A stretch of 64,000 bases of DNA from Dyella sedimenti (GTDB taxonomy: Bacteria; Pseudomonadota; Gammaproteobacteria; Xanthomonadales; Rhodanobacteraceae): positions 62,001 to 126,000 of the forward strand of contig NZ_JAKWJO010000002.1 in the NCBI RefSeq assembly GCF_022760995.1. Direction: 5' to 3'. The notes under the pieces were generated by a model that worked only from the letters and a program-made list of their open reading frames with translations, did no database searches and was not told the DNA's origin. Numbering within the stretch: the stretch's first letter is position 1; each line of letters begins with the position of its first letter. This document shows positions 1 to 10,720 of this stretch, piece by piece. Made by a program: the position numbers and the translations under genes.

Positions 1-1569
1 CGCAAGTTCGTGGTGAGCCTGCAGAAGGCGCTGTGGGGCGACGCCGCCACCAAGGACAACGACTGGTGCTATGACTGGCTGCCCAAGCTCGACGTGCCGC
101 TGTACGACATCATCCGGGCCTTCGAGATGATGAACAACGGGCAGATGGGCGGCTACATCTGCCAGGGCTTCAACCCGCTGCAGGCGTTCCCGGACCGCGG
201 CAAGATCCGCCGCGGCCTCAGCAAGCTGAAGTTCCTGGTCACCATGGATCCGCTGGATACCGAGACCTCGCGCTTCTGGCAGGACTTCGGCCCGCAGAAC
301 CCGGCCGACTCGGCGGCGATCCAGACCGAGGTGTTCCAGCTGCCGACCACGTGTTTCGCCGAGGAGAACGGCTCGCTGGTCAATTCCGCGCGCTGGCTGC
401 AATGGCACTGGAAGGCGGCCGACGCCCCGGGCGAAGCGCAGTCGGACATCTGGATCATGGCCGGGCTGTTCCACCGCCTGCGCGAGCTGTACCGCAAGGA
501 AGGCGGCGCCTTCCCCGATCCCATCCTCAACCTGACCTGGAAATACACCGATCCGGTCGATCCCGATCCGGAGGAACTGGCCAAGGAAATGAACGGCCGC
601 GCGCTGGCCGACCTCGAGGATCCCGCCACCAAGGCCGTGGTCACCAAGGCCGGCACCCTGCTGGACGGCTTCGCCCAGCTGCGCGACGACGGCAGCACCG
701 CCTCGGGCTGCTGGATCTTCTCCGGCTGCTTTACCGAGAAGGGCAACCAGATGGCCCGCCGCGACGCCACCGATCCACGCGAGCAGGGCATCGCGCCCAA
801 CTGGGCGTGGGCATGGCCCGCCAACCGGCGCATCCTCTACAACCGCGCCAGCGCGGATCTGGACGGCAAGCCGTGGAACCCGGCCAAGCCGGTCATCGCG
901 TGGAACGGCAGCAAGTGGGTGGGCATCGACGTGCCCGACTACACGCCCACCACCAAGCCTTCCGACAGCGTCGGCCCGTTCATCATGAACGCCGAGGGCA
1001 TGGGCCGCCTGTTCGCGCGCGACATGATGGCCGAGGGTCCCTTCCCCGAGCACTACGAACCGCTGGAATCGCCGGTGGAGAACGTGCTGCACCCGAAGGT
1101 GTCGCACAACCCGGTGGCCCGCGTGTTCGACGACGACCGCGCCGCTTTCGGCAGCCCGAAGAACTTCCCGTACGTGGCCACCACCTACCGCCTCACCGAG
1201 CACTTCCACTTCTGGACCAAGCACGCGCTGATCAACGCCATCCTGCAGCCGGAGGAATTCGTCGAGATCGGCGAGGCCCTGGCCAGGGAAAAGGGCATCG
1301 CGCAGGGCGGCTGGGTGAAAGTGTCCTCCAAGCGCGGCGTGGTGGTGTGCAAGGCCTACGTGACCAAGCGCATCAAGCCGCTCACCGTGGACGGCAGGCC
1401 GACCCACGTGGTCGGCGTGCCGCTGCACTGGGGCTTCACCGGGCAGGCCAGGAAGGGCTACGGCGCCAACACGCTGACGCCCTCGGTGGGCGACGCCAAC
1501 ACCCAGACGCCGGAGTTCAAGGCGTTCCTGGTGAATGTCGAAAAGACCAGCGCTCCGATGACGGCCTGA
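1..1569 (+). CDS. fdnG: Formate dehydrogenase-N alpha subunit, C-terminal half
   Basis: The frame is open from the first base, so the gene begins upstream and only about the last 522 residues are seen. They match the C-terminal half of the membrane-associated, periplasmic molybdopterin formate dehydrogenase (whole protein about 1,000 residues). The end holds the Mo-bis-MGD binding region ([11 protein letters not shown], then [12 protein letters not shown]). The subunit oxidises formate to CO2 and passes electrons to the FeS subunit encoded 10 bp downstream. The catalytic residue, near position 196 in the E. coli enzyme, is outside the window. The sel genes nearby suggest it is selenocysteine, but no in-frame TGA is present in the visible part. 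Identity is firm from sequence and from the following fdnH and fdnI. Confidence 0.95.
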   Translation, partial: RKFVVSLQKALWGDAATKDNDWCYDWLPKLDVPLYDIIRAFEMMNNGQMGGYICQGFNPLQAFPDRGKIRRGLSKLKFLVTMDPLDTETSRFWQDFGPQNPADSAAIQTEVFQLPTTCFAEENGSLVNSARWLQWHWKAADAPGEAQSDIWIMAGLFHRLRELYRKEGGAFPDPILNLTWKYTDPVDPDPEELAKEMNGRALADLEDPATKAVVTKAGTLLDGFAQLRDDGSTASGCWIFSGCFTEKGNQMARRDATDPREQGIAPNWAWAWPANRRILYNRASADLDGKPWNPAKPVIAWNGSKWVGIDVPDYTPTTKPSDSVGPFIMNAEGMGRLFARDMMAEGPFPEHYEPLESPVENVLHPKVSHNPVARVFDDDRAAFGSPKNFPYVATTYRLTEHFHFWTKHALINAILQPEEFVEIGEALAREKGIAQGGWVKVSSKRGVVVCKAYVTKRIKPLTVDGRPTHVVGVPLHWGFTGQARKGYGANTLTPSVGDANTQTPEFKAFLVNVEKTSAPMTA

Positions 1570-1579
1570 GGCGAACGAC

Positions 1580-2509
1580 ATGTCCGACCTGCAATCGCAA
1601 GACTACGTCCGGCGCTCCGCCTCGACCATGACGCCGCCCAAGGCGCGCAGCCACGAGGACCAGGTAGCCAAGCTGATCGACGTCAGCCGCTGCATCGGCT
1701 GCAAGGCCTGCCAGTCGGCGTGCATGGAATGGAACGACCTGCGCCAGGAGATCGGCCACTTCGAAGGGTCTTACGAGAACCCGTCGGACTTGAGTCCCGA
1801 CGTGTGGACCCTGATGAAGTTCGCCGAGTACGAGAACGAGCAGGGCAACCTGGAATGGCTGATCCGCAAGGACGGCTGCATGCACTGCGAGGACCCGGGT
1901 TGCCTGAAGGCGTGCCCGGCGCCCGGCGCCATCGTGCAGTACGCCAACGGCATCGTCGACTTCATCAGCGACAAGTGCATCGGCTGCGGCTACTGCGTGA
2001 AGGGCTGTCCGTTCGACATCCCGCGCATCAGCAAGACCGACCACAAGTCCTACAAGTGCACGCTGTGCTCGGACCGCGTGTCGGTCGGGCTGGAACCGGC
2101 CTGCGTGAAGGCCTGTCCCACCGGCGCGATCATGTTCGGCTCCAAGAGCGACATGAAGGACTGGGCCGGCGAACGCATCGAGGATCTCAAGTCGCGTGGC
2201 TTCGACAAGGCTGGCCTGTACGATCCGCCGGAAGTCGGCGGCACCCACGTGATGTACGTGCTGCACCATGCCGACAAGCCCTCGCTGTACTCGGGCCTGC
2301 CGGACAAGCCGCGCATCAGCCCGGTGGTCGGCGCGTGGAAAGGCATCCTCAAGCCCCTCGCGCTGGTCGGCATCGGCCTCGCCGCCCTGGCCGGACTGTT
2401 CCACTGGGTCACCGAGGGGCCGAACGAAGTCACCGAGGATGACGAGGCCGAAGGCGCGCGCGTGCTAGGCGAATCCAAGCCCGAACCGGAAACGGAGACG
2501 ACGCCATGA
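1580..2509 (+). CDS. fdnH: Formate dehydrogenase-N beta subunit (4x[4Fe-4S] electron transfer protein)
   Basis: 309 residues. Four ferredoxin-type cysteine clusters are visible: [11 protein letters not shown] near residue 38, [14 protein letters not shown] near 98, [12 protein letters not shown] near 131, and CTLCSDR followed by CVKACP near 158-180. A single C-terminal membrane anchor ([19 protein letters not shown], about 258-276) holds the subunit on the periplasmic face. It wires electrons from the alpha-subunit active site to the haem b subunit. The C-terminal tail after the anchor is acidic. The start follows the fdnG stop by 10 bp and the stop overlaps the fdnI start by 4 bp (ATGA), so the three subunits are one translationally coupled operon. 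Confidence 0.97.
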   Translation: MSDLQSQDYVRRSASTMTPPKARSHEDQVAKLIDVSRCIGCKACQSACMEWNDLRQEIGHFEGSYENPSDLSPDVWTLMKFAEYENEQGNLEWLIRKDGCMHCEDPGCLKACPAPGAIVQYANGIVDFISDKCIGCGYCVKGCPFDIPRISKTDHKSYKCTLCSDRVSVGLEPACVKACPTGAIMFGSKSDMKDWAGERIEDLKSRGFDKAGLYDPPEVGGTHVMYVLHHADKPSLYSGLPDKPRISPVVGAWKGILKPLALVGIGLAALAGLFHWVTEGPNEVTEDDEAEGARVLGESKPEPETETTP

Positions 2510-3165
2510 GCCGTCCGAAAACCGTGATCGTCCGCTACACCACGGCCAACCGCGTCAATCACTGGATCACCGCGATCTGCTTCGTGCTGCTCATGCTCTC
2601 GGGCCTGTCGATGTTCCATCCGATGCTGTTCTTCCTGTCCGGCCTGTTCGGCGGCGGGCAGTGGACGCGGGCGGTGCATCCATGGATCGGCGTGGTGCTG
2701 CTGGTCAGCTATCTCGGCCTGATCGTGCAGTTCTGGCGCGAGAACCTCTGGCACCGCGACGACGTGGCCTGGCTCAAGGCGGCCCGCTTCGTCATCGCCA
2801 ACGAGGAAGAAGGCGCGCCGCCGGTCGGCCGCAACAACGCCGGCCAGAAGGCGGTGTTCTGGTCGATGGCGCTGTTGATTCCGGTGCTGTTCTTCAGCGG
2901 CCTGGTGATCTGGGAAGTGTATTTCGGCGACACCACTTCCATCCCCGTGCAGCGCGCCGCCGCGCTGATCCACAGCGTGGCGGCCATCGCGGCCATCATC
3001 ATCTGGATCACCCACGTGTACGCGGCGATCTGGGTGCGCGACTCGGTGCGGGCGATGACCCAGGGCTACGTCACGCCTGGCTGGGCCTGGCGCCACCATC
3101 GCAAGTGGCTGGCGGAAGTGGCGAGCGGCCAGCACGGCAAGCACGTCGTCAGGAAGCGTCCATGA
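2506..3165 (+). CDS. fdnI: Formate dehydrogenase-N gamma subunit (cytochrome b556)
   Basis: 219 residues with four hydrophobic helices (about 18-43, 55-72, 115-135 and 148-172) typical of the FdnI/FdoI di-haem cytochrome b. Candidate haem ligands are visible in NRVNHW, RAVHPW, LIHSVA and ITHVYA. The subunit carries electrons across the inner membrane to quinone. Its ATG overlaps the fdnH stop, and its TGA overlaps the fdhE ATG at 3162. The length matches the family (about 217). No oddities. Confidence 0.96.
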   Translation: MSRPKTVIVRYTTANRVNHWITAICFVLLMLSGLSMFHPMLFFLSGLFGGGQWTRAVHPWIGVVLLVSYLGLIVQFWRENLWHRDDVAWLKAARFVIANEEEGAPPVGRNNAGQKAVFWSMALLIPVLFFSGLVIWEVYFGDTTSIPVQRAAALIHSVAAIAAIIIWITHVYAAIWVRDSVRAMTQGYVTPGWAWRHHRKWLAEVASGQHGKHVVRKRP

Positions 3166-4112
3166 GGCAGGCCGAAGCGCCTCCCAGCGGCAAGTGGACC
3201 GGCCCGTCCCACGCCGGCGTCAAGGCGCCCGAGCCGATCCTGCCGCCCGATCCGGCCACGCGCTTCGCCGCCACCGCGCAGCGGCTGGAGCGGCTTGCCG
3301 CCGGACATCCGCTGGAGGCCTGGCTGCGCTTCATGGCGGAACTGGCCCGGGCGCAACATGCCGTGGCCACCGCGCTGGCCCCGGCCGCGACGCCCGATCC
3401 CGCCATCACGGCGCAGGCCATCGAGGCGCGCCTGCCGCCGCTGGCGGCGGACGGCCATCGCCGCGACGCCAGCTGGCGCGCAGGACTCGCCCTGCTGCTC
3501 GACACCATCGGCCGCAGCGAACTGCCGCTTGCCGCGCGAGACGCCATCGCGTCATTGCAGCAAAGCGACGGCGCCACGCTGGAGCAGTTGGCCGACCGCT
3601 TCCTGCGCGGCGCCCTGGCTGCCGCCGAGGTAGGCTCGGCCGTCTATGTGGCCGCCGCCCTGCAGGTGTATTTCACCGGCTCGGCCGCGCGCCTGAAGGC
3701 CGGGGACCTGCGGCTGCTGGAGGAGCGCGCGCTCTGTCCCTGCTGCGGCTCGCCCTCGGTCGCCGGGCTGATCGCCGCCAGCGGCGGCACGCCTGGCACG
3801 CGCTACCTCTACTGCTCGCTGTGCTCCACCGCGTGGAACCACGTGCGCGCGGTGTGCATCACCTGCGGCGGCACGCGCCGGCTGTCGTTGCAGGCGATCG
3901 AAGGCGACCCCGGCCTGGTCAAGGCCGAGACCTGCGGCGAATGCCATACCTACGCCAAGCTGCTGTACCAGGTGCAGGACATGCAGGCCGATCCCTACGC
4001 GGACGACCTCGCCTCGCTGGGCCTGGACCTGCTGGTCGCCGAGGCCGGCTACGCCCGGCACGCACCGAATCCGCTGCTGCTGGTGGGTGACGGCGAAGCT
4101 GTGGCCGGTTAG
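3162..4112 (+). CDS. fdhE: Formate dehydrogenase accessory protein FdhE
   Basis: 316 residues, the usual FdhE length. The start is the ATG overlapping the fdnI stop (ATGA at 3162). The C-terminal half has the rubredoxin-like paired cysteine motifs of FdhE: CPCCGSPS, YCSLCSTAW, CITCGG and ETCGECHTY. FdhE binds the catalytic subunit in the cytoplasm and is needed for formation of active respiratory formate dehydrogenase. Being last in the fdnGHI-fdhE operon fits that role. The frame is open upstream of 3162, but the first in-frame codons there lie inside fdnI and look like shadow. Confidence 0.93.
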   Translation: MRQAEAPPSGKWTGPSHAGVKAPEPILPPDPATRFAATAQRLERLAAGHPLEAWLRFMAELARAQHAVATALAPAATPDPAITAQAIEARLPPLAADGHRRDASWRAGLALLLDTIGRSELPLAARDAIASLQQSDGATLEQLADRFLRGALAAAEVGSAVYVAAALQVYFTGSAARLKAGDLRLLEERALCPCCGSPSVAGLIAASGGTPGTRYLYCSLCSTAWNHVRAVCITCGGTRRLSLQAIEGDPGLVKAETCGECHTYAKLLYQVQDMQADPYADDLASLGLDLLVAEAGYARHAPNPLLLVGDGEAVAG

Positions 4113-4140
4113 CCATGGCCTGGGCATTCCTGATTGCCCC

Positions 4141-4153
4141 CTCCCGATGGGAG
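4141..4153. terminator. Small hairpin between convergent fdhE and permease
   Basis: CTCCC-GAT-GGGAG is a perfect short inverted repeat in the 50-bp gap between two converging genes. It could end transcription from either side. There is no T-run, so this is tentative. Confidence 0.35.
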
Positions 4154-4162
4154 AGCGATTTG

Positions 4163-5215
4163 TCAATGCATCCCCAGCAACGACGCGAGCGCGCCGGCCA
4201 GGATGCCGAAGCCCACCACCGCCACGGCAACCGCCACCAGCACCCGCACGGGGAAGGACCGACCCAGCATCGCCAATGAGGGCAGGCTCACCGGGGGCAG
4301 GGTCATCAACAGGGCGGCGGCCGGCCCGGCGGCCACGCCCAGCGCCAGCATCGCCTGCACGATCGGCACCTCGCCGGCGGTCGGTATCACGAACAGCATG
4401 CCGGCCAACGCCAGCGCCACGATCCATAGCCATTGGTCGCCGATATCCGGTCCGACGTGCGGGAACATCCAGGCGCGCACCGCGCCCAACAGCAATACGA
4501 TCACCACGTACTCCGGAATCAGCCGCAGCGCCATCCGCGCGAAGATCCACGCCCAGCGCCGGCCCACCTCCGGCCACGAGCGCGGCTCGGGCGCCGTGGC
4601 GGGCAGATCGACCGTCGCCGGCCCATCGCGCTCCGTCATCCGGCTGGCCAGATAGCCCAGCCCGAACACCATTGGCAGGCCCAGCAGCATGCGCAGCACC
4701 GTCCAATGCCAGCCGAGCACGAAACCAGTGAACACCAGCGTGGCAGGGTTGAGCACCGTGTTGCCGAGCCAGAAGGCAATGGCCGCGCCCGGCGCCGCGC
4801 GGTGCTCGCGCAGGCCGATGACCACCGGCGCCGCGCAGCAGGTGCACATCATGCCCGGCACCGCCAGCAGGCCGCCGGCCAGCACGCTGCCGAAGTCGCG
4901 ACGACCCAGCGCGCGCTGCACCCAGTCCACCGGCAGCAGGGCCTGGATGCCCGAGCCCAGCAGCAGGCCCAGCACCATCGCCTGCCAGATCGCCTTGCCA
5001 TAGGCCAGTGCGTAGCCCAGCGCCGCGCTCCACGATGGCGCGGGCGGACTCGCCGCATCGCCCATCAGGATCGAGTGGCCGATGGAATGATGCGACGCGG
5101 CCACGAAGGCGCGACCGTAGTACGGATACCACTTCACGTAGAACAGGCCGGCGACGGCCAGCAGGGCGAAGACGGACCAGCGGACGGTACGGGCTGTAGT
5201 CGATGCGACGGCCAT
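4163..5215 (-). CDS. UPF0718/ArsP-type permease
   Basis: 350 residues from the chosen ATG at 5215, which has GAGGGG just upstream; an in-frame start at 5260 has no better ribosome site. About eight to nine hydrophobic segments, with the two signature stretches of the PF03773 permease family: GMMCTCCAAP (near 121) and TAGEVPI (near 280). Characterised ArsP members export organoarsenicals or other trivalent species through the conserved cysteines. The gene sits between the formate dehydrogenase operon and selA, convergent with fdhE and divergent from selA. A role in handling selenium or arsenic compounds is inference from position and cysteines only. Confidence 0.8.
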   Translation of the reverse strand: MAVASTTARTVRWSVFALLAVAGLFYVKWYPYYGRAFVAASHHSIGHSILMGDAASPPAPSWSAALGYALAYGKAIWQAMVLGLLLGSGIQALLPVDWVQRALGRRDFGSVLAGGLLAVPGMMCTCCAAPVVIGLREHRAAPGAAIAFWLGNTVLNPATLVFTGFVLGWHWTVLRMLLGLPMVFGLGYLASRMTERDGPATVDLPATAPEPRSWPEVGRRWAWIFARMALRLIPEYVVIVLLLGAVRAWMFPHVGPDIGDQWLWIVALALAGMLFVIPTAGEVPIVQAMLALGVAAGPAAALLMTLPPVSLPSLAMLGRSFPVRVLVAVAVAVVGFGILAGALASLLGMH

Positions 5216-5470
5216 GGATCCCCCTCTGCGAACAGTCGGGATGCAGGCCCTACAGGGCACGACGCCGCCCGCTGGAGACCGCAGGCCAGATGCGCTGCGG
5301 GGCGGGCAGAGGCTTGAGTAGCGGCGGCGGCGATGCCGCCGCGTGGCAGCATGCTACAGCCCCCGGCCAATGTCACCAGGCATGCCTTGACCCTGCCCGG
5401 CCCGCCACGCAGCATACGAGCCACCTCCACGTTTCCTCCATGCCCCGCCTCAGCGGCCGGGAGGTAGGCG
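5216..5470. promoter_or_regulatory. Divergent intergenic region, permease / selA
   Basis: 255 bp between two divergent genes, so it should hold both promoters. A GC-rich hairpin (GCGGCGGC...GCCGCCGC type) sits at about 5321-5343. A ribosome site GGGAGGTAGGCG directly precedes the selA ATG. No recognisable operator was found. Confidence 0.4.
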
Positions 5471-6907
5471 ATGTCACCGGACCAGCGCATGACCCAGCCC
5501 GAGGCCACCCACCTGCGCCAGCTTCCCGCCGTCGCCGCCGTGCTCGCCACGCCCGAGGCAGAAGCGCTGCGGGAACGGTACGGACGCACCGCCACCACCG
5601 GCGCGATCCGCCTGGCCATCGACGATGCGCGCGAAGCCTTGCGCGCCGGCGAAGCCACGGCGCCCGGCGTGGCCGAGCTCGCCCGGCGCGCCGGCCGGAA
5701 GCTGGCAGCAGGCGCAGCCGGCCTGCGCCCGCTGTTCAACCTCACCGGCACCGTGCTGCACACCAACCTCGGCCGCGCGCTGCTGGCCGAGGCGGCGGTC
5801 GAGGCGGCGGTGGACGCCATGCGCCACGCGGTGGCGCTGGAATACGACCTGGCAACCGGCATGCGCGGCGAGCGCGACGACCACCTGCGCGGCCTGCTGC
5901 GGGAGCTGACCGGCGCCGAGGACGCCACGGTGGTCAACAACAACGCCGCCGCCGTGCTGCTGTGCCTGAACACTTTCGCGCTGGGGCGCGAGGCGGTGGT
6001 CTCGCGTGGCGAGCTGATCGAGATCGGCGGTGCCTTCCGCCTGCCCGACATCATGGCGCGCGCCGGTGCACGCATGGTCGAGGTGGGCACCACCAACCGC
6101 ACCCATCCGGCCGACTACCGCGACGCGCTCAACGAGCGCACCGGCATCGTGCTCAAGGTGCATACCTCCAACTACCGCATCCAGGGCTTCACCGCGGACG
6201 TCGGCGCGCGCGAGCTGGCCGCCATCGCCGATGCCGCCGGCGTGCCGCTGCTCAACGACCTGGGTTCCGGCAGCCTGCTCGACCTGTCGCGCTACGGCCT
6301 GGCCCGCGAACCCACCGTGCGCGAGGCGGTGGCCGAGGGCGCGCGGCTGGTCACCTTCTCCGGCGACAAGCTGCTGGGCGGGCCGCAGGCGGGTTTCATC
6401 GTCGGCGACCGCATGTTGATCGAGCAGGTCAACCGCAATCCGCTCAAGCGCGCGCTGCGCGTGGACAAGCTGCGCCTGGCCGCGATCGAGGCCACGCTGA
6501 ACCTCTACCGCGATCCCGACCGCCTCGCCGGACGCCTGCCCACCCTGCGCTTCCTGGCGCGCCGCCAGGCGGACATCGCGGCGCAGGCGCACCGCCTGCG
6601 CCCGGCCGTGGCCGAGCGGCTCGGCGACGCCTTCGTGGTGGAGGCCGGCGACTGCCGCAGCCAGGTCGGCTCCGGCGCGCTGCCGCTGGATACGCTGGAA
6701 AGCACCGCGCTGCTGGTCCGACCACGCGGCAGCCAGCACGCGCTCGAACGCCTCGCCGCAGCATTGCGCGCGCTGCCCCGCCCGGTCATCGGCCGCGTCG
6801 CCGACGGTGCCCTGTGGCTGGACCTGCGCTGCCTGGACGAGGCGGACGAGGCGCCGCTGCTGGCCTCCCTCGCCCAGCTCGGCGCCGGCGCCAGCGACAC
6901 GCCATGA
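5471..6907 (+). CDS. selA: L-seryl-tRNA(Sec) selenium transferase
   Basis: 478 residues (E. coli 463). SelA is the PLP enzyme that converts Ser-tRNA(Sec) to Sec-tRNA(Sec) using selenophosphate. The PLP lysine lies in [14 protein letters not shown] near residue 300, as expected; HTNLGRALL and the N-terminal tRNA-binding region are also clear. The start at 5471 has GGGAGG 7 bases upstream; a second ATG seven codons later is possible. The stop overlaps the selB start by 4 bases, so selA and selB are coupled, as in many genomes. Confidence 0.97.
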   Translation: MSPDQRMTQPEATHLRQLPAVAAVLATPEAEALRERYGRTATTGAIRLAIDDAREALRAGEATAPGVAELARRAGRKLAAGAAGLRPLFNLTGTVLHTNLGRALLAEAAVEAAVDAMRHAVALEYDLATGMRGERDDHLRGLLRELTGAEDATVVNNNAAAVLLCLNTFALGREAVVSRGELIEIGGAFRLPDIMARAGARMVEVGTTNRTHPADYRDALNERTGIVLKVHTSNYRIQGFTADVGARELAAIADAAGVPLLNDLGSGSLLDLSRYGLAREPTVREAVAEGARLVTFSGDKLLGGPQAGFIVGDRMLIEQVNRNPLKRALRVDKLRLAAIEATLNLYRDPDRLAGRLPTLRFLARRQADIAAQAHRLRPAVAERLGDAFVVEAGDCRSQVGSGALPLDTLESTALLVRPRGSQHALERLAAALRALPRPVIGRVADGALWLDLRCLDEADEAPLLASLAQLGAGASDTP

Positions 6908-8838
6908 TCGTCGGTACCGCGGGGCATATCGACCACGGCAAGACGGCGCTGGTCAAGGCGCTGACCGGCGTCGACACCGACCGCCTGAAGGAAGAGAAGG
7001 CCCGCGGCATCACCATTGACCTGGGCTTCGCCTACCTGCCGCTGGCGGACGGCGCCATCCTCGGCTTCGTCGACGTACCGGGCCACGAGCGCTTCGTGCA
7101 CACCATGGTGGCCGGCGCCAGCGGCATCGACCTCGCCCTGCTGGTGGTGGCGGCCGACGACGGCGTGATGCCGCAGACGCTCGAACACCTGGCGATCCTG
7201 GACCTGCTGCGCGTCGAGCGCGGCCTCGTCGCGCTGACCAAGGCCGACCTGGCAACGCCCGAACGGCTGGCCGAGGTCGCCGCGCAGATCCGCGAGGCGA
7301 CCGCCGGCACCGTGCTGGAAGGCGCCGGCATCCTGCCGGTATCCGCGAGCACCGGCGCGGGCATCGACGCATTGCGCGAGCGCCTTGCCGAGGAAGCGGG
7401 CCGGCTCGGCGAACGGGCCGCCGACGGGCGCTTCCGCCTCGCGGTGGACCGCGTGTTCACCCTGCCCGGCATCGGCGTGGTGGTGACCGGCACCGTGCTG
7501 TCCGGCGTGGTGCGCGTGAAGGACATGGTGCGGCTCAGCCCGTCCGGACTGGCCGCGCGCGTGCGCTCGCTGCATGCGCAGAACCGCCCGGTGGAAAGCG
7601 GCAAGGCGGGCGACCGCTGCGCATTGAACCTCACCGGCGAAGCTATCGCCAAGGAAGCGATCCACCGCGGCGACATGGTGCTCGATCCGTTCCTGCATGC
7701 ACCGACCGACCGCATCGACGCGCGCCTGCACCTGCTGCCCGGCGAACCCAAGGCCATCGGCCAATGGTTCCCGGCGCGCCTGCACCACGCCGCGGCCGAG
7801 GTCGGCGCGCGCATCGTGCTGCTCGACCACGAGCCGCTGCGGCCCGGGCAGGCGGCGGACGTCCAACTGGTGCTCGACCGCCCCATCGCCGCCGCCGCGC
7901 TCGACCGCTACGTGCTGCGCGACGTTTCCGCCCAGCGCACCATCGGCGGCGGCCAGTTCATCGACCTGCGCGCGCCCTCGCGCCGGCGGCGCACCGCCGA
8001 GCGCCAGGCCCAGCGCGCCGCGCTGGCCATCGCCGATCCCCGGCAGGCGCTGTCGAGCCTGCTCGACACGCCACCGTTCGCATGGGACCTGCTGGCCTTC
8101 GCGCGGGATCGCGCCCTGTCCGAAGCATGGCTGGAAAACGCCACCGCCGCGCTCTCGCCGGTGGTGTTCGACCTCGGGGAACAGCGCATCGCGCTCGCCC
8201 CGCCACACTGGCAGCGTTTCGTCGCGGGCATGACCGCGCACCTGGAAACCTTCCACGCGGCCCAGCCGGACCTGCAAGGCATCGGCCGGGAAAAACTGCG
8301 GCTGGCCCTGCAGCCCCGCCTGCCCGTGGCGGCCTTCGCGCTGGCCCTGCAACATGCCGATCTTGCCGGGCGCGTGGTTCGCGACGGCGCCTTCGTGCGG
8401 CTGGCCAGCCATACCCTGCAACTGGGCCCGGAGCGCGAGGCGCTGTGGCAGGCCATCGCCCCGCTGCTCGGCGGCGAAGCGCGCTTCCGCCCGCCGCGCG
8501 TGCGCGATATCGCCGGTGCCCTGGGGCGCCCGGAAACGGAGATCCGGCAGCTGATGACGTTCGCCGCGCGGCTGGGCCTGGCGGACGAGGTGGCGCACGA
8601 CCATTTCTTCCTGCGCGCGACCATGCACGAGATGGTGCTGATCGCGCTGGACCTCGCCGCGCAGGCGGCGGACGGCCGCTTCACCGCCGCGCAGTTCCGC
8701 GATCGCCTCGACAACGGTCGTAAAGTGGCCATCCAGATACTAGAATTTTTCGACCGGCAGGGCGTCACGCTCAACCACGGCACCCTGCGCCGCGTGCAGG
8801 CGCGCTACTTGGACCTGTACGGGCCCGTTCCGCTTTGA
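6904..8838 (+). CDS. selB: Selenocysteine-specific elongation factor SelB
   Basis: 644 residues from the ATG that overlaps the selA stop. N-terminal GTPase: [11 protein letters not shown] (P-loop, residues 4-14), the effector region [19 protein letters not shown] near 56 and TKAD near 112. EF-Tu-like domains II and III follow, then a run of winged helices in the last 270 residues that read the mRNA SECIS hairpin. SelB delivers Sec-tRNA to in-frame UGA codons. The frame upstream of 6904 is only the shadow of selA. The gene ends 12 bp before tRNA-Sec. Confidence 0.97.
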   Translation: MIVGTAGHIDHGKTALVKALTGVDTDRLKEEKARGITIDLGFAYLPLADGAILGFVDVPGHERFVHTMVAGASGIDLALLVVAADDGVMPQTLEHLAILDLLRVERGLVALTKADLATPERLAEVAAQIREATAGTVLEGAGILPVSASTGAGIDALRERLAEEAGRLGERAADGRFRLAVDRVFTLPGIGVVVTGTVLSGVVRVKDMVRLSPSGLAARVRSLHAQNRPVESGKAGDRCALNLTGEAIAKEAIHRGDMVLDPFLHAPTDRIDARLHLLPGEPKAIGQWFPARLHHAAAEVGARIVLLDHEPLRPGQAADVQLVLDRPIAAAALDRYVLRDVSAQRTIGGGQFIDLRAPSRRRRTAERQAQRAALAIADPRQALSSLLDTPPFAWDLLAFARDRALSEAWLENATAALSPVVFDLGEQRIALAPPHWQRFVAGMTAHLETFHAAQPDLQGIGREKLRLALQPRLPVAAFALALQHADLAGRVVRDGAFVRLASHTLQLGPEREALWQAIAPLLGGEARFRPPRVRDIAGALGRPETEIRQLMTFAARLGLADEVAHDHFFLRATMHEMVLIALDLAAQAADGRFTAAQFRDRLDNGRKVAIQILEFFDRQGVTLNHGTLRRVQARYLDLYGPVPL

Positions 8839-8850
8839 TCCGCATTGCCT

Positions 8851-8947
8851 GGAAGAGCATCGTCTCCGGTGGGACGTCCGGACTTCAAATCCGGGTGAGG
8901 CAGCCAAGACTGCCTTGGGTGGGTTCGACTCCCACGCTCTTCCGCCA
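8851..8947 (+). tRNA. selC: tRNA-Sec (anticodon TCA)
   Basis: 97 nt including the encoded CCA. The acceptor stem is the 8-bp type special to bacterial tRNA-Sec (GGAAGAGC with GCTCTTCC) with discriminator G. The anticodon stem-loop CCGGA-CTTCAAA-TCCGG puts TCA at 8885-8887. A long variable arm and the T loop GTTCGACTC follow. Placement directly behind selB supports the call. Confidence 0.97.
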
Positions 8948-8958
8948 CCACGCGGCGC

Positions 8959-9999
8959 TCAGTCCACCTCGATGCCCGGCGCGCCTGCCACCGCCTCGCC
9001 GATGATGCTCGCGCGCGGATAACCCGTCGCCTCGATCATCGCCCGGATGGCCTCGGCCCGCCCGGCCTCGCACGCCACCAGCAGGCCACCGGAGGTCTGC
9101 GGATCGGTCAGCAGGGCACGGCGCCACGCCGGCAAGTCCGCCGGCAGCGCCACGCTATCGCCGTAGCTGTTCCAGTTGCGCTGCGAGGCGCCGGTCACGT
9201 AGCCCGCCTGCGCCAGCGCCTTGGCCTGGGCGAGACAGGGCACGCGCGCCTGCGCGATCCGCAGCCGCAGGCCGCTGGCGCGCGCCATCTCCAGGCCATG
9301 GCCCAGCAGGCCGAAACCGGTGACGTCGGTGATCGCGTGCACGTCCGCATCCTGTGCCAGTTCATGGCCGATACGGTTGAGCAGCGTGGTCGAGGCCAGC
9401 ATCTCCTCATAAGCCTCCGCCGGCAGCGCCTGCTTCTTGAACGCCGCCGAATAAATGCCCACGCCGATGCCCTTGGTCAGGATCAGCGCATCGCCCGCGC
9501 GCGCGCCGCCGTTGCGGCGCAGGTTTTCCGGCGCGCACAGCCCGGTCACCGCCAGGCCGTAGATCGGTTCGGCCGAATCGATCGAGTGGCCGCCGGCGAT
9601 GGGAATGCCGGCCTGCGCGCAGACCGCCTCGCCACCGGCCAGGATCGCGCGCACAGTTGCCACGTCCAGCTTGTCCAGCGGCATGCCCAGGATGGCCAGC
9701 GCCATGATCGGCCGGCCGCCCATCGCGTAGACGTCGGACAACGCATTGGCCGCCGCGATGCGGCCGAAATCGAAAGGATCGTCCACCACCGGCATGAAGA
9801 AATCGGTGGTGGCGATGACGCAGGTGCGCTCGTCCACCTGCCACACGGCCGCGTCGTCGCTGGCCTCGGTGCCCACCAGCAGCGACGCGTACGGCAGCGC
9901 CGCCGGCTTGTCAGCCAACAGCTGCTGCAGCACGGAAGGCGCGAGCTTGCAGCCGCAGCCGCCGCCGTGGGCGAGGTCGGTCAAACGGATAGCGCTCAT
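8959..9999 (-). CDS. selD: Selenide, water dikinase (selenophosphate synthase)
   Basis: 346 residues from the ATG at 9999, with ribosome site GGAGGATTTGG. The N-terminal HGGGCGCK matches the catalytic Cys/Lys motif of SelD (E. coli Cys17/Lys20; here Cys15/Lys18), so this is the Cys form, not a selenoprotein. ATP-dependent phosphorylation of selenide yields the selenium donor for SelA. The N-terminal AIR-synthase fold and C-terminal glycine-rich part ([13 protein letters not shown]) are present. The frame stays open beyond 9999, but the extra N-terminus overlaps the neighbouring gene and looks non-coding. It converges on tRNA-Sec with an 11-bp gap. Confidence 0.96.
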   Translation of the reverse strand: MSAIRLTDLAHGGGCGCKLAPSVLQQLLADKPAALPYASLLVGTEASDDAAVWQVDERTCVIATTDFFMPVVDDPFDFGRIAAANALSDVYAMGGRPIMALAILGMPLDKLDVATVRAILAGGEAVCAQAGIPIAGGHSIDSAEPIYGLAVTGLCAPENLRRNGGARAGDALILTKGIGVGIYSAAFKKQALPAEAYEEMLASTTLLNRIGHELAQDADVHAITDVTGFGLLGHGLEMARASGLRLRIAQARVPCLAQAKALAQAGYVTGASQRNWNSYGDSVALPADLPAWRRALLTDPQTSGGLLVACEAGRAEAIRAMIEATGYPRASIIGEAVAGAPGIEVD

Positions 10000-10129
10000 G
10001 CCAAATCCTCCGAAAGCCCCGATAGCGCGGCGGACAGATGCACAGCATAGCGAAAACCGTAGAAAAGCCGGGAACACGCGCACAGCGGTTACGATGCCGC
10101 CAGTGGTGACATGCGGCGGGAACCCATCC
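10000..10129. promoter_or_regulatory. Divergent intergenic region, selD / gluconokinase
   Basis: 130 bp that must carry both promoters. It includes the selD ribosome site next to the gene. No clear -35/-10 boxes or operators can be asserted. Confidence 0.35.
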
Positions 10130-10636
10130 ATGACGAATACCATGCGCGCCATCGTGGCGATGGGCGTGGCCGGTTGCGGCAAGAGCAGCGTCGCCACCGC
10201 CTTGTGCGAGCGCCTCGGCGCGCACCTGATCGAGGGCGACGCCTTCCACCCGGAACGCAACATCCACAAGATGGCGTCCGGCACGCCGCTGACCGATGCC
10301 GATCGCCAGGACTGGCTGGATGCCCTGGCGCGCGAACTGGCGCATGCCGTCGCCAGCCATCGCCGCACCGTGCTGACCTGCTCGGCGCTCAAGCGCCGCT
10401 ATCGCGAGGTGCTGCGCGCCGCCGAACCTGGGCTCGGCTTCGTCTTTCTGGCGTTGCCACCCGAGGAAGCCGCCAGGCGCGTCGCCCAGCGTTCCCACCA
10501 TTTCATGCCGGCGACGCTGGTCGAAAGCCAGTTCCGCGATCTCGAACCGCCCACCGGCGAACCACGCGTACTGACCGTGGACGCCACCGACCCGGTGGCT
10601 GTCCTGGTCGAGCGGATCATGGCCTGGTGGCAATGA
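10130..10636 (+). CDS. gntK: Gluconokinase
   Basis: 168 residues (E. coli GntK 175). P-loop [10 protein letters not shown] near residues 10-19, then [22 protein letters not shown], the gluconate-binding signature of the family, and SALKRRYRE. It phosphorylates D-gluconate to 6-phosphogluconate in the cytoplasm. The ATG at 10130 gives a normal N-terminus; ATG 10142, four codons on, is an alternative. No gluconate transporter or regulator is next to it. Family call is firm; gntK versus idnK cannot be separated here. Confidence 0.92.
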   Translation: MTNTMRAIVAMGVAGCGKSSVATALCERLGAHLIEGDAFHPERNIHKMASGTPLTDADRQDWLDALARELAHAVASHRRTVLTCSALKRRYREVLRAAEPGLGFVFLALPPEEAARRVAQRSHHFMPATLVESQFRDLEPPTGEPRVLTVDATDPVAVLVERIMAWWQ

Positions 10637-10720
10637 CATGGGATGTCATTGGCGCGCCGCGGGAACCATCCTACCTTCGATGTCCGCGCGGCCGTTCGGC
10701 CGCAACGCCAAGGAGATCCC

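Noticed and set aside
1..1569. In-frame TGA (Sec) in the visible fdnG part
   Set aside because: The frame is open without a TGA until the real stop. The Sec site would be upstream of the window.
5203..6903. Possible N-terminal extension of SelB by 567 codons
   Set aside because: This is the selA gene read in another frame; SelB begins at its own P-loop domain at 6904.
9955..9960. Selenocysteine in SelD
   Set aside because: The active-site codon is a cysteine codon (HGGGCGCK); no in-frame TGA is present.
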